DNA from: Companilactobacillus furfuricola
Lineage (GTDB): Bacteria > Bacillota > Bacilli > Lactobacillales > Lactobacillaceae
Assembly (NCBI RefSeq): GCF_003946325.1
Contig: NZ_RHNT01000021.1
Coordinates: forward strand, 1-34,023
Length of the DNA stretch: 34,023 bases
Reading direction: 5' to 3'
In this document: one piece after another, positions 7,584 through 16,173 of the stretch
Position numbering within the stretch: the first letter of the stretch is position 1
Layout: every line of letters begins with the position of its first letter
Position numbers and translations under genes: made by a program
The notes under the pieces: model-generated
Database searches by the model: none
Told to the model about the DNA's origin: nothing
What the model saw: the letters and a program-made list of their open reading frames with translations, nothing else

Positions 7584-8363
7584 CTATTTACGTTTCCAGT
7601 AATAAACAACTCCAGAAACCACCGCAACAACAAGAACAGTACCAGAAGCCAAAGCAACATAATGAGTCTTCTTAGCTTTATTATCCTTCTTGTCCTTATC
7701 TGGATAAATCACCGAATCACTATCAGGATCGTTCCCCTGGTCATTACCATCTTTTTTAGGAGTCTTATCTTCTTTGTTAAGTTGGACCGGTTTCTCCACC
7801 TTAACCTTTTTATTATCGTCACTAGGTGCTGCCGCATCATCAGAATTATCTGCCGCCGCTGCATCATTATTCCCACTATCTGAAGCCGCGTTAGCATCCG
7901 AATTCGAATCAGCATTAGTATTATTCGAACTACCACTATCTAAAGCCGGGACATTCAAAAACTTTAAATAAACTAGAGCATCCATATTTACATTCGCAAC
8001 TTTAACATCCAGATGCATTGTCACCGGGATCAATTGATTTAAGTTAGTCGTTGAAAATTTAAATGAAGCACCATGGGCATTATTTACGATCTGCCCATCT
8101 CCATTATTGATACTAGTGTAAGTCACCGGATGAGAACCGATCCAAGAAGGCACTGATGATGTCATCGAAACATAATACTTTCCATTTTGGATCACAACAT
8201 TAGCCGGTTTATCCATATACTGATCCGCATGACTAGTTTGACCATTAGGTTGAACAACTTGATACTGCAAAGAAACAGCATCAGCCTTGTCAGACCAAAT
8301 CAAACCGCTAATAAAAATTAATGAAAAAGTAAGTAAAAACGATAGCAGTTTTTTATTTTTCAT
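7584..8363 (-). CDS. NEAT-domain surface protein with C-terminal membrane anchor
   Basis: The 259-residue protein has a signal peptide (1-29, ADA before the cut). A NEAT-like domain spans about 32-137 (YQVV, YMDKPANVVIQNGKYY, then VYLKF as last strand). A Ser/Asp/Asn/Ala-rich stalk covers 140-225, and a membrane helix at 236-255 ends in WKRK. NEAT domains bind haem or haemoglobin at the surface of Gram-positive cells. Here only the first Tyr (Y132) of the haem-ligating YxxxY pair is present, and no LPxTG sorting motif precedes the anchor, so haem binding and sortase linkage are both uncertain. ATG at 8363 is chosen because AGAGGGGT lies before it; an upstream in-frame start lacks a ribosome site. 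A Fur-like half site overlaps the promoter. Direct repeats flank the gene. Confidence 0.8.
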   Translation of the reverse strand: MKNKKLLSFLLTFSLIFISGLIWSDKADAVSLQYQVVQPNGQTSHADQYMDKPANVVIQNGKYYVSMTSSVPSWIGSHPVTYTSINNGDGQIVNNAHGASFKFSTTNLNQLIPVTMHLDVKVANVNMDALVYLKFLNVPALDSGSSNNTNADSNSDANAASDSGNNDAAAADNSDDAAAPSDDNKKVKVEKPVQLNKEDKTPKKDGNDQGNDPDSDSVIYPDKDKKDNKAKKTHYVALASGTVLVVAVVSGVVYYWKRK

Positions 8364-8380
8364 AATACCCCTCTTAACAT

Positions 8381-8408
8381 ATCCTATTATCATTATTTTA
8401 CTAGACAA
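8381..8408 (-). promoter_or_regulatory. NEAT gene promoter with Fur-like half-box
   Basis: On the minus strand, TTGTCT (plus 8403-8408) and TAGGAT (plus 8381-8386) are 16 bases apart. The spacer contains ATAATGATAAT (plus 8386-8396), matching the left part of the Fur consensus; the right half is degenerate. Iron-responsive repression would suit a haem-uptake protein. Confidence 0.45.
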
Positions 8409-8475
8409 ATAAAGATCATGAAAGACAATTCCACATTTTTATTTATTAAACTATCAATTTCGATAAACAACAAGC

Positions 8476-8715
8476 ACAGAGAGCGGAAGGTGACGGTCAG
8501 CTGCTGAGGATTTAAGCACAGAGAGCGGAAGGCGACGGTCAGCTGCTGAGGATTAACGCATGTAGTCGCACAAGGTGCTGCGAAGCAGTGCCGCGACTAC
8601 CTGTGTTAACCGGAGGCCGCTACCTCGCGGAGCTCGTTTCAACATCCTTGAGGATAAAAATAAACAGCACTATCCAAGTTGCAGCAAGTTTAGTCATCAA
8701 AAATGGATAGCTCTA
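8476..8715 (+). repeat. Family A repeat, copy 2
   Basis: This has the same layout and orientation as copy 1: two tandem 40-base units, the large hairpin (8553-8609), the conserved tail to about 8657, and the aaatggatagctct end near 8715. One hairpin arm has a single change (CATGTAG for CAGGTAG). Together with copy 1 it brackets the NEAT gene. Confidence 0.85.
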
Positions 8716-8729
8716 GTTCATATCAAATA

Positions 8730-8850
8730 CGAAGTGCCGCGACTACCTGTGTTAACCGGAGGCCGCTGTCGCCTGGAGCTCGTTTCAACATCCTTGAGGA
8801 TAAACATAGACAACTCTATCAAAACCACTACAGATTTAACAAACAGATAT
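8730..8850 (+). repeat. Family A repeat, partial copy 3
   Basis: This copy holds only the right half of the unit: gtgccgcgactacctgtg, then the tail through catccttgaggataaa at about 8803, with a looser match beyond. The left hairpin arm is missing. It follows copy 2 directly, suggesting a tandem duplication with a 5' deletion. I see no gene from 8850 to the terminator at 9018. Confidence 0.75.
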
Positions 8851-9017
8851 AGAAAGCAGTATTTTTATTCAGCAAGTTTAGCTGTTAAAAACGGACAGAT
8901 CACCCAAAATCTGCAGTTTAAACAAAAAAACACGAACCAACTAACACAATTTCACAAATCAATTTTTTCCGCAAAAATCCCAAACCAGCTTTTTCTTACT
9001 TCCCCTGCCTCACATAT

Positions 9018-9053
9018 AAAAAAAACAGCATTGCCATTTGACAACACTGCTTT
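9018..9053 (-). terminator. Terminator of the NADH oxidase gene
   Basis: On the minus strand CAGTGTTG pairs with CAATGCTG (two G-U pairs), followed by eight T (plus 9018-9025). It is about 55 bases after the oxidase stop codon. Confidence 0.75.
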
Positions 9054-9107
9054 ACTTCCTATCAACTTAATTTGACTTACATGAGATTCATCTATCAGTC
9101 AAATTCA

Positions 9108-10463
9108 TTATTTATTTTCATTCAAAACTGCTTGTTGAGCTGCTACGTTAATGATATTCCATGGACGATCAAAGCCTGGTTGGAAGAAGAAGTCAGCGTA
9201 TTCGAGATCTTCGATTTTCATCTTAGCTTGGATAGCAACCGAAATGGCATTAATATTAGCAGTTACATCTTGTTTAGACATAATTTGTGCACCAACAACA
9301 ACATGGCTGTCGGCATCATAGGTCAACTTAAAGTAAACCTTGGCGTTCTCTGATTCTGGAACAAATTTTGGACGATATAAATCAGTTACAAAGACAGACT
9401 TAACATTAGCACCATATGCTTCAGCGGTAGCATCTTTAATACCAGTTGATGCAAATTTGTAGTCAAAGACTGTTAATGCTGATGATCCTGAAACACCTGG
9501 GAATTTTCTAGTTGGTTTTTCTAAGTTCAATGCAGCGATCCTACCTTGACGACGAGCATTAGTTGCTAACGCAATGTGTGTATCTCCATCTGTTGGTAAG
9601 AATTTAAGATGTGTGGCATCGCCTACAGCAAAAATATCTTTTTGACTAGTTTGCATGTATTCATCAGTGAAAATAGTACCATCTTCATTTAATTTGAGTA
9701 CATCTTGTAACCACTTCGTGTTAGGACGAACTCCGGCAGCCTCGATAACTAAATCAGCATCATAAGTGCCCTTATCTGTCTCAACTTGGGTGACCTTACC
9801 ATCTTTGCCAATGAATTTCTTGACTGATTCACCAGCAGCAATCGTTACGCCGTGCTCTTCCATATTTTTAGCTAAAATATCAGTAAATTCTGGATCCAAA
9901 TAAGTTCCTAAGACACGTGGCAAAATATCGATCACAGTGACATTCATGCCTGCTTTAGCGAAGGCTTCAGTAGCTTCATTACCGATATAACCTGATCCAA
10001 CTACGACAACATTATTGATCGTTGGGTCAACTGTTCTAGCTTTAAGTTTAATCGCCCAGTCACGTCCACGCATGGAATAGATGTTTTTCAAATCTGAACC
10101 TTCAACAGGGATCTGTGTTGGGACAGCGCCGGCACTCAAAACTAATTTGTCGTACTTTTCGGTTCGAGTTGAATTATCAACATGGTTGACCACTTCAACT
10201 TCATGCTTCTCAGGATCGATCTTAGTAATTTCTTGTTGAAGAAAGACTGAGACACCCTTCTTTGACATTTCCTCTGGTGTGGCATAACTGACGCTATTGA
10301 CCTTTTTAACTTTACCCTCGAGATATAATTGCATACCGCATGACAAGAATGACAAGAAGTCACCTTTTTCATACCATTGAATCTCTGTGTCGGGTTTTTG
10401 TTTGAGAAGTCCTTCGACCGTTTCGTACCCACCATGAGATGAACCTACTACAATAACTTTCAT
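9108..10463 (-). CDS. nox: FAD-dependent NADH oxidase/peroxidase family enzyme
   Basis: The 451-residue flavoprotein belongs to the pyridine nucleotide-disulfide reductase family, oxidising NADH and reducing O2 to water (oxidase) or H2O2 (peroxidase). Visible are the FAD-binding GSSHGGYE (7-14) including His10, the redox-active Cys42 in SFLSCGM, the NAD-binding [12 protein letters not shown] near 150-165, the second FAD motif DIFAVGDAT near 275, and the C-terminal dimer domain ending [12 protein letters not shown]. Cys42 and His10 occur in both activities, so the oxidase name is the more likely but unproven choice. AGGAGG precedes ATG by eight bases. It is monocistronic with its own promoter and terminator, and likely supports aerotolerance and NAD+ recycling. 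Confidence 0.88.
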   Translation of the reverse strand: MKVIVVGSSHGGYETVEGLLKQKPDTEIQWYEKGDFLSFLSCGMQLYLEGKVKKVNSVSYATPEEMSKKGVSVFLQQEITKIDPEKHEVEVVNHVDNSTRTEKYDKLVLSAGAVPTQIPVEGSDLKNIYSMRGRDWAIKLKARTVDPTINNVVVVGSGYIGNEATEAFAKAGMNVTVIDILPRVLGTYLDPEFTDILAKNMEEHGVTIAAGESVKKFIGKDGKVTQVETDKGTYDADLVIEAAGVRPNTKWLQDVLKLNEDGTIFTDEYMQTSQKDIFAVGDATHLKFLPTDGDTHIALATNARRQGRIAALNLEKPTRKFPGVSGSSALTVFDYKFASTGIKDATAEAYGANVKSVFVTDLYRPKFVPESENAKVYFKLTYDADSHVVVGAQIMSKQDVTANINAISVAIQAKMKIEDLEYADFFFQPGFDRPWNIINVAAQQAVLNENK

Positions 10464-10491
10464 ATAGAAACCTCCTCTTATTTATAAATAA

Positions 10492-10520
10492 ACCATAACT
10501 TTATAAATAACATTTTTCAA
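10492..10520 (-). promoter_or_regulatory. Promoter of the NADH oxidase gene
   Basis: On the minus strand, TTGAAA (plus 10515-10520) and TATGGT (plus 10492-10497) are 17 bases apart. It is back to back with the nuclease promoter. Confidence 0.5.
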
Positions 10521-10532
10521 GTAAAACAGATA

Positions 10533-10560
10533 CGAACATACGGTCGTTTTATGATAAAAT
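10533..10560 (+). promoter_or_regulatory. Degenerate LexA box and extended -10 upstream of the nuclease gene
   Basis: CGAACATACGGTCG (10533-10546) differs from the perfect LexA box at 4274-4287 by one base (GGTC for GTTC), even sharing the same centre. It overlaps the -35 position of an extended -10, TGATAAAAT (10552-10560). LexA control is plausible but weaker than at the first site. Confidence 0.5.
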
Positions 10561-10633
10561 TAGACAATGTAAGCTTGTTATATCAAGTTTGACCGCACAT
10601 TTAATTTATTCACTAATGGAGGGATACTACTAC

Positions 10634-11431
10634 ATGTACATGCTACTTTTAATAGCACTGGGATTGATCTTATTAGTCACGACTTGGTTAGCGAAGCCTA
10701 AGAAACGAACACGCAAAAAGCTCATCACCCTGTCTTTGGTTTTGATCATCGCTGGTGGATCAGGAGCCTACCAAACTTATCAAGGATCTGACGCTGATCA
10801 GAATAAAACTAGTCAAACCGATGCTAAATCATCGTCAGAACTGGCAAAATTAAACTATAATGGTCAACAGGAAGTCACAGTCAACAATAATCAACCGACT
10901 TTCACTAAAGAGGACCTCAACGTCAGCAAAGGTGCTTGGCAGAGTTTTGCTGATTTAGATAATCTTAACCGTGCCGTTCAAGCTGATGCCTTATTAAATC
11001 GGAGTTTGATGCCAACTGCTAAACGAGAAGCGCTCTATGTCAATCCGACTGGTTGGCATAATAAGCGGATCAACGGGGGCTGGCTATATAATCGTTCCCA
11101 TTTGATCGGTTATCAATTGACTGGTCAGAACAATAATCCGAAGAATTTAATGACCGGTACACGATCGTTAAATTCTCCAGAAATGTTGAATCATGAAGAT
11201 GACATTGCCGATTATTTAAAGCAAAATCCGAACAATTACATCCGTTATCGAGTTAAGCCGATCTATCGTGGAAACGAGCTACTCGCTAGAGGCGTGCAGA
11301 TGATGGCGCAATCATTAGACCAAAACGGCAACTCTGATAAACAAATTATTTTTAATGTATACATTTTCAATGTTGAGAAAAACGTGAATATCAATTATGC
11401 TGATGGTACAAGTGTTGTAAATAATAACTAA
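10634..11431 (+). CDS. Membrane-anchored DNA/RNA non-specific endonuclease (EndA/NucA-like)
   Basis: The 265-residue protein has two N-terminal hydrophobic segments (2-19 and 30-46) around a basic KPKKRTRKK loop. A linker follows, then a beta-beta-alpha-metal nuclease domain. The catalytic motif is NRSHLIGY (153-160) with His156, corresponding to DRGH in EndA, followed by [17 protein letters not shown], which supplies the metal-binding Asn. Such enzymes degrade DNA outside the cell or during DNA uptake. ATG at 10634 is used because GGAGGG lies ten bases upstream; the longer TTG frame has no such site. glyA begins 11 bases after the stop, so they share a transcript. The upstream region carries a LexA-like box. 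Confidence 0.88.
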   Translation: MYMLLLIALGLILLVTTWLAKPKKRTRKKLITLSLVLIIAGGSGAYQTYQGSDADQNKTSQTDAKSSSELAKLNYNGQQEVTVNNNQPTFTKEDLNVSKGAWQSFADLDNLNRAVQADALLNRSLMPTAKREALYVNPTGWHNKRINGGWLYNRSHLIGYQLTGQNNNPKNLMTGTRSLNSPEMLNHEDDIADYLKQNPNNYIRYRVKPIYRGNELLARGVQMMAQSLDQNGNSDKQIIFNVYIFNVEKNVNINYADGTSVVNNN

Positions 11432-11442
11432 GGAGTGGTTCA

Positions 11443-12672
11443 ATGAAATACAGTAATGGTGATAAAGAAATTTTTGATCTTATTCAAAAAGAAGAAGGTC
11501 GTCAAAACCGTAACATCGAACTTATTGCATCAGAAAACATTGTTTCAGATAATGTTCGTCAAGCTCAAGGTTCAGTTTTAACTAACAAATACGCTGAAGG
11601 ATATCCTGGCAAACGCTATTATGGTGGTTGTGAATTCATCGACCAAATCGAACAAATTGCGATCGACCGTGCCAAGAAATTGTTCAATGCTGAATATGTT
11701 AATGTTCAACCTCACTCTGGTTCTCAAGCCAACGCTGCAGCTTATCAAGCAGTCTTAAAACCTGGCGACAAAGTTTTAGGTATGGATCTAAATGCTGGTG
11801 GTCATTTGACTCACGGCTCAAAAGTCAACTTCTCAGGTAAAATGTATGAATTTCATTCATACGGTGTTAACGATGAAGGATTCATCGACTACGATGATGT
11901 CCAAAAAATCGCTGAAGAAGTTAAACCTAAGCTTATTGTTGCTGGTGCTTCAGCATACAGTCGTGTGATCGACTTTAACAAGTTCCGGAAAATTGCTGAT
12001 TCTGTCAACGCTTTGTTGATGGTCGACATGGCCCATATCGCTGGACTAGTTGCTGTTGGATTACACCCATCACCTGTTGGTGTGGCTGATATCGTAACTA
12101 CTACAACACACAAGACACTCCGTGGACCTCGTGGTGGAATGATCCTCGCTAAAGAAGAACTTGGCAAAAAGATCAATTCTGCAGTATTCCCTGGCACACA
12201 AGGTGGACCACTAGAACACGTGATTGCTGCTAAAGCCGTTGCCTTCGGTGAAGATCTTCAACCAGAATTCAAGACTTATATCGAACAAGTAATCAAGAAC
12301 GCTGCAGCAATGGCTGAAGTAATCAATGATGCTGATGATCTATCAGTCTTGACTGGCGGAACAGACAATCATCTATTGAACGTGGTATTAACAGATACTG
12401 ATCTAAACGGAATGGAAGTTCAAAACTTACTAGATTCGATCCACATTACAACTAACAAAGAAGCCATCCCAAATGATCCATTGCCACCAAAACTAACTTC
12501 TGGACTTCGTTTAGGAACACCCGCTATTACAAGTCGTGGCTTCGACGAAGACGACTCTAGAGAAGTAGCACACATCATCGTCGATGCGATCAAGTATCAC
12601 GATGATAAAGACAAACTTCAAGAATTAGATGCAAGAACAAAAGCATTAACAGACAAGCATCCTGTAGATTAA
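11443..12672 (+). CDS. glyA: Serine hydroxymethyltransferase
   Basis: This PLP enzyme interconverts serine + tetrahydrofolate with glycine + 5,10-methylene-tetrahydrofolate, feeding one-carbon units to purine and thymidylate synthesis in the cytosol. The 409 residues are the usual bacterial length. The PLP lysine is K224 in [22 protein letters not shown] (25-32), the glycine-rich YPGKRYYGG and HSGSQANAA are conserved. AAGGAGTGG lies before ATG. It follows the nuclease gene by 11 bases, so part of its expression may depend on the upstream, possibly SOS-linked promoter. A terminator follows closely. Confidence 0.97.
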   Translation: MKYSNGDKEIFDLIQKEEGRQNRNIELIASENIVSDNVRQAQGSVLTNKYAEGYPGKRYYGGCEFIDQIEQIAIDRAKKLFNAEYVNVQPHSGSQANAAAYQAVLKPGDKVLGMDLNAGGHLTHGSKVNFSGKMYEFHSYGVNDEGFIDYDDVQKIAEEVKPKLIVAGASAYSRVIDFNKFRKIADSVNALLMVDMAHIAGLVAVGLHPSPVGVADIVTTTTHKTLRGPRGGMILAKEELGKKINSAVFPGTQGGPLEHVIAAKAVAFGEDLQPEFKTYIEQVIKNAAAMAEVINDADDLSVLTGGTDNHLLNVVLTDTDLNGMEVQNLLDSIHITTNKEAIPNDPLPPKLTSGLRLGTPAITSRGFDEDDSREVAHIIVDAIKYHDDKDKLQELDARTKALTDKHPVD

Positions 12673-12685
12673 TCAAAATTCACTC

Positions 12686-12718
12686 AAGAGTTAGCCAAGC
12701 GGCTAGCTCTTTTTTTTC
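12686..12718 (+). terminator. Terminator after glyA
   Basis: AGAGTTAGCC and GGCTAGCTCT pair around AAGC (12687-12710) and are followed by eight T. Confidence 0.9.
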
Positions 12719-12795
12719 GAACATAGTTTTCAAATGCTAACAATTTTTTCCATTTCTAAACGCATTTTCTTTTATCGGTTGAAAATAATAACTGT

Positions 12796-12827
12796 AAAAA
12801 AAAAGAGAATGCCAAAATGGCATTCTC
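12796..12827 (-). terminator. Terminator of the PEP synthase gene
   Basis: GAGAATGCCA and TGGCATTCTC pair around AAA (12805-12827); the minus strand then runs into nine T (plus 12796-12804). It lies just after the PEP synthase stop. Confidence 0.88.
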
Positions 12828-12841
12828 ATACATACAATAGC

Positions 12842-15247
12842 TTATTCCCAACTATAGTCAGTTGGATCTTGGATTCCACGCCCTGTTGCCTTATCAAGCA
12901 TAATTCTCTGTTCGAAGTGAGCAACGTTGCGTTTAGTTTCTTTAACCATATCAGGATTTACTGAAACATAATCAATTCCGCTTTGGATCAAGAAGTTAGT
13001 AAATTCTGGATACTCTGATGGTGCCTGTCCACAAATGGATACAGTTCTACCATCTTTGTGAGCTGCTTTGATCAAGTGACGGATTGCCCGTTTTACAGCT
13101 AAGTTACGTTCATCGAATAAGCTGGCAACTGTATCGTTATTACGATCACAGCCTAAGATCAACATAGCTAAGTCATTCGATCCGATTGAGTAACCATCAA
13201 CGTATTTGTTGAATTGATCTGCCAAGATAATATTAGAAGGAATTTCAGCCATCATGTAGATCTTGAAGTCTGCACCACGTACTAAACCTTCTCCGCTGAT
13301 AATATCAGTAACCTTCTTAGCCTCATCGACTGTTCTAACGAATGGGATCATAATATTCAAGTTAGTTAATCCGAATTCGTCACGAACCTTCTTAACAGCA
13401 GCTAATTCTAGTTTGAAAGCTTCAACATATTTAGGATCGTAGTAACGTGAAGCACCACGCCAACCTAAAAGATCTGCTGGTTCATGTGGTTCATATTTAT
13501 CGCCACCCTTTAAGTTACGATATTCGCTGGACTTAAAGTCTGATAGACGTAAGACAACAGGTCTTGGTGCCATGGCACGTGCTACTTTAGCAATACCATC
13601 TGCAAGCATGTTGACAACTTTTTCAGGACGGCCTGTTTCAATCAAATATAGTGGATGTTCGTGGATAAAGGTAGTCCATAAGAACTCTTCACGCATAAGA
13701 CCAATACCGTCTGCAGGAAGTGTTGAATATTTATCAGCTAGATCTGGGTCACCTAAGTTCATCATTACTCGAGTTGCCGTTGGAGCAAATGTTTCTGCAG
13801 CAACAACTTGACCGCCAGCTGCTGCTTGTGGTGTGTCCTTCTTAAGTAAGCTATTAACTTTGCCACGATATACCACACCATTTTTAGCATCGACGGTAAC
13901 TACATCACCAGTCTTGAATGTTTCTGTAGCTGCGACTGATTTACTCTTAGTACCAACGATACAAGGAATCTGCATTTCACGAGATACGATAGCAGCGTGA
14001 CAAGTCATACCACCATTATTAGTAATAATAGCAGCAGCTTTCTTCATTGCTGGTACCCAGTCAGGAGATGTCATCAATGTTACCAAGACTTCACCCTTCT
14101 TGAATTGATCAATATCCTTCGGATCATCGATCACATGAACAACACCACTTGAAAGACCAGGACTTGCTGGCAATCCACGTACTGCTACTTCTGCATCACT
14201 TTCTGATACCACGTTATCATCCTCTTGTGAATCATTATCTTTATCTTTATTTCTTTGTGACCAAACAGTCTCTGGACGAGCTTGAACGATCCACAACTTG
14301 TTAGTGTTTTCATCCAAAGCATATTCCATATCCATTAAACAACCATAGTGGTCTTCAACTTTTTTAACATAACCAGCTAATTCAATAACTTGTTCATCAG
14401 TTAAAACTGGTTTGTCTTGAATATCTTCGGGTACTTCTTCTTCGTAAGTACCACCGTTTTCTTTTCTAAGCAATTGAATTGGTTTCTTGATGATACTTCT
14501 ATCAACGATCTTCATCGTCTTCTTATCGATAACAAAGTGGTCAGGTGTAACCTTACCTAAAACGATATATTCTCCTAAACCATAAATACCATCGATAACG
14601 ATCTGAGATTCGTCACCATTAGCAACGTTAACTGAGAACATAACACCTGAAGCCTTTGAGAAGACCATCATTTGAACAGCTGCTGAAAGAGCAACTTTTT
14701 CATATGGGAAGTTTTGCTTGTGACGATAATAAGTTGCACGATCAGTGAACAATGACGAGTAACATTCTTGAACACGTTGTACAACATCGTCTCCACCTTT
14801 AATATTTAAATACGATTCTTGTTGACCTGCAAAAGAAGCATCTGGCAAGTCTTCAGCTGTAGCAGAGGAACGAATAGCAACGAACGGATCTTTTTGGCCT
14901 ACTTTTTCTGAGAGCTCATCGTATGATTTCTTGATTTCCTTAGCAAGATCATCCGGCATCTTTGCATCAACAATCAAATTACGAATCTTTTCACAGGCAG
15001 TGTGAAGTTCTTCAGAATTTTCATAATCCTTAATACTATCCAACAACGCATTAACGTCATCGTTCAATCCTGTCTTATCCATGAAGTACCGATATGCGTG
15101 TGCTGTGGTTGCATAACCATACGGTACTGGAACGTCCATTTCAGATGTCATTTCCCCTAGCGATGACGATTTACCACCAACTAAGTTAACATCCTTACGA
15201 TGCAATTCGTTGAACCATAAAACATTTGCTGTATCTTGACTACTCAT
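12842..15247 (-). CDS. ppsA: Phosphoenolpyruvate synthase
   Basis: This cytosolic enzyme converts pyruvate + ATP + water to PEP + AMP + phosphate, the entry to gluconeogenesis. The 801-residue protein has the PPDK N-terminal ATP-grasp domain (about 12-335; RSSATAEDLPDASFAGQQES, MEYA, WIVQARPE), the swivelling phosphohistidine domain with His417 in NGGMTCHAAIVSRE, and a C-terminal TIM-barrel PEP/pyruvate domain with SIGSNDL and a near-terminal SICGQAPSE Cys. ATG at 15247 follows AAGGAGGGA; the longer GTG frame would place the ribosome site inside the gene. A perfect cre site lies about 70 bases upstream, fitting repression by CcpA when sugar is plentiful. Confidence 0.95.
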   Translation of the reverse strand: MSSQDTANVLWFNELHRKDVNLVGGKSSSLGEMTSEMDVPVPYGYATTAHAYRYFMDKTGLNDDVNALLDSIKDYENSEELHTACEKIRNLIVDAKMPDDLAKEIKKSYDELSEKVGQKDPFVAIRSSATAEDLPDASFAGQQESYLNIKGGDDVVQRVQECYSSLFTDRATYYRHKQNFPYEKVALSAAVQMMVFSKASGVMFSVNVANGDESQIVIDGIYGLGEYIVLGKVTPDHFVIDKKTMKIVDRSIIKKPIQLLRKENGGTYEEEVPEDIQDKPVLTDEQVIELAGYVKKVEDHYGCLMDMEYALDENTNKLWIVQARPETVWSQRNKDKDNDSQEDDNVVSESDAEVAVRGLPASPGLSSGVVHVIDDPKDIDQFKKGEVLVTLMTSPDWVPAMKKAAAIITNNGGMTCHAAIVSREMQIPCIVGTKSKSVAATETFKTGDVVTVDAKNGVVYRGKVNSLLKKDTPQAAAGGQVVAAETFAPTATRVMMNLGDPDLADKYSTLPADGIGLMREEFLWTTFIHEHPLYLIETGRPEKVVNMLADGIAKVARAMAPRPVVLRLSDFKSSEYRNLKGGDKYEPHEPADLLGWRGASRYYDPKYVEAFKLELAAVKKVRDEFGLTNLNIMIPFVRTVDEAKKVTDIISGEGLVRGADFKIYMMAEIPSNIILADQFNKYVDGYSIGSNDLAMLILGCDRNNDTVASLFDERNLAVKRAIRHLIKAAHKDGRTVSICGQAPSEYPEFTNFLIQSGIDYVSVNPDMVKETKRNVAHFEQRIMLDKATGRGIQDPTDYSWE

Positions 15248-15313
15248 GATAATTTTTCCCTCCTTGCAAATAATCACATGTAATGCCTTCCAAACAAAAA
15301 ACCAATTAATTTG

Positions 15314-15327
15314 TGAAAACGATTACA
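15314..15327. promoter_or_regulatory. cre (CcpA) site upstream of ppsA
   Basis: TGAAAACGATTACA fits TGWAANCGNTNWCA at every position. A TATAGT -10-like element lies just upstream on the minus strand (plus 15332-15337 region), so bound CcpA would block transcription near the start site. Confidence 0.75.
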
Positions 15328-15392
15328 ACTATATTGTAAGTCTTTTCTTGCAAAATATTAAGTGTAAATTTAACATTCCGAAAAATATAATA

Positions 15393-15434
15393 CGTCATAT
15401 ATAAAAATATGACGGTATATATCCCGCCATATCA
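15393..15434. promoter_or_regulatory. Overlapping inverted repeats upstream of ppsA
   Basis: CGTCATAT-ataaaa-ATATGACG (15393-15414) is a perfect dyad. Its right arm is reused in a second imperfect dyad, TATGaCGG...CCGcCATA, ending near 15434. There is no T run, so an operator is more likely than a terminator. The regulator is unknown. Confidence 0.4.
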
Positions 15435-15527
15435 ATAAATGTGACCACAAAAATATTTTATTAATTTTTTCTAAATGAGACAAAATCTGCCGATTATTCG
15501 AATATATTGAGGAAAAACTAGATAAAA

Positions 15528-16100
15528 GAACAAGGCAAGAGCACGAGGAACGAGCGCGCGAGCAAGAATCAAAAGCAAGAGAACAAAAAGAATAGAAACT
15601 CTTATATAACCAAAAAGGAAAGAAAGATCACAGCAGCAATGTAAGTCAGGAAACAAAGATGAGCGGAGCAAAGTCCCGCGAACCGAGAAAAGAGTCAGTG
15701 ATCTAGATAGAGTTTATATCCTAGCAAAACAAGGAAACCCCTACTCCCACCAGAATAGATAAAGCCTGAGATAGACATGTGAGAAATAGGACGAGCAAAC
15801 AGTGCCAATTTGCACAAAATAAATCGGTAAAACTCAACCAAAGGGGGGGATTATGTCACTATTTAGACGGAGGGACCCGGGGATACAGACCTCAGTGGTG
15901 AAATTCATCTTGGCGACGAAGGAGCTTAGATGAAGGTGCAGTTTTGAAACAAGCGAGCGCCCTTTGCTCGATTGGTTCAAAATGTGCCCACCACGTTCCA
16001 GCGTCTGTATCCCTGGGCCCCGGAGTCGGCATTGAACGTACAAACAAACTACTACCTCAACCTAACCAAACAAACTAACAGAACTCCAGCAAAATAAAAC
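15528..16100 (+). repeat. Family B structured repeat, copy 1
   Basis: This element of about 570 bases lies between ppsA and the permease gene and is homologous along its length to 22440-23085, in the same orientation. Its core folds as three helices. P1 is CCCGGGGATACAGAC (15876-15890) with 16003-16017 (15 pairs, one G-U). P2 is TTCATCT/AGATGAA (15904-15910, 15928-15934) around a 17-base loop identical in copy 2. P3 is TTTTGAA/TTCAAAA (15942-15948, 15976-15982) with inner CGAGC/GCTCG. Outside the core, blocks such as ctgagatagacatgtgagaa (from about 15768) are also conserved. Any reading frames inside are disrupted between copies. Confidence 0.85.
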
Positions 16101-16135
16101 GCTTCAATGCAGCCATAGCTCTCTTACATCTTTAT

Positions 16136-16167
16136 AAAAAAAGACCGAACATATAAAATGTTCAGTC
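16136..16167 (-). terminator. Terminator of the permease unit
   Basis: GACcGAACAT (16143-16152) and ATGTTCaGTC (16158-16167) pair; the minus strand then runs into seven T (plus 16136-16142). Confidence 0.8.
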
Positions 16168-16173
16168 TCAATA

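Noticed and set aside
7422-7971. Plus- and minus-strand frames overlapping the NEAT gene
   Set aside because: Low-complexity shadows of the Ser/Asp-rich stalk; none has a ribosome site.
8575-9075. 166-codon plus-strand frame
   Set aside because: It is built from family A repeat copies; the equivalent frame in copy 1 is not open.
15471-15671. Minus-strand Leu/Phe-rich frame in family B copy 1, with a counterpart at 22296-22583
   Set aside because: Both begin MLRS and share a LAR..VPRA..ALFF segment, but a one-base difference throws most of the frame out of register between copies and there is no ribosome site. Conservation is better explained at the nucleotide level.
15834-16043. 69-codon minus-strand frame in the family B core
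   Set aside because: The structure, not the frame, is conserved between copies.
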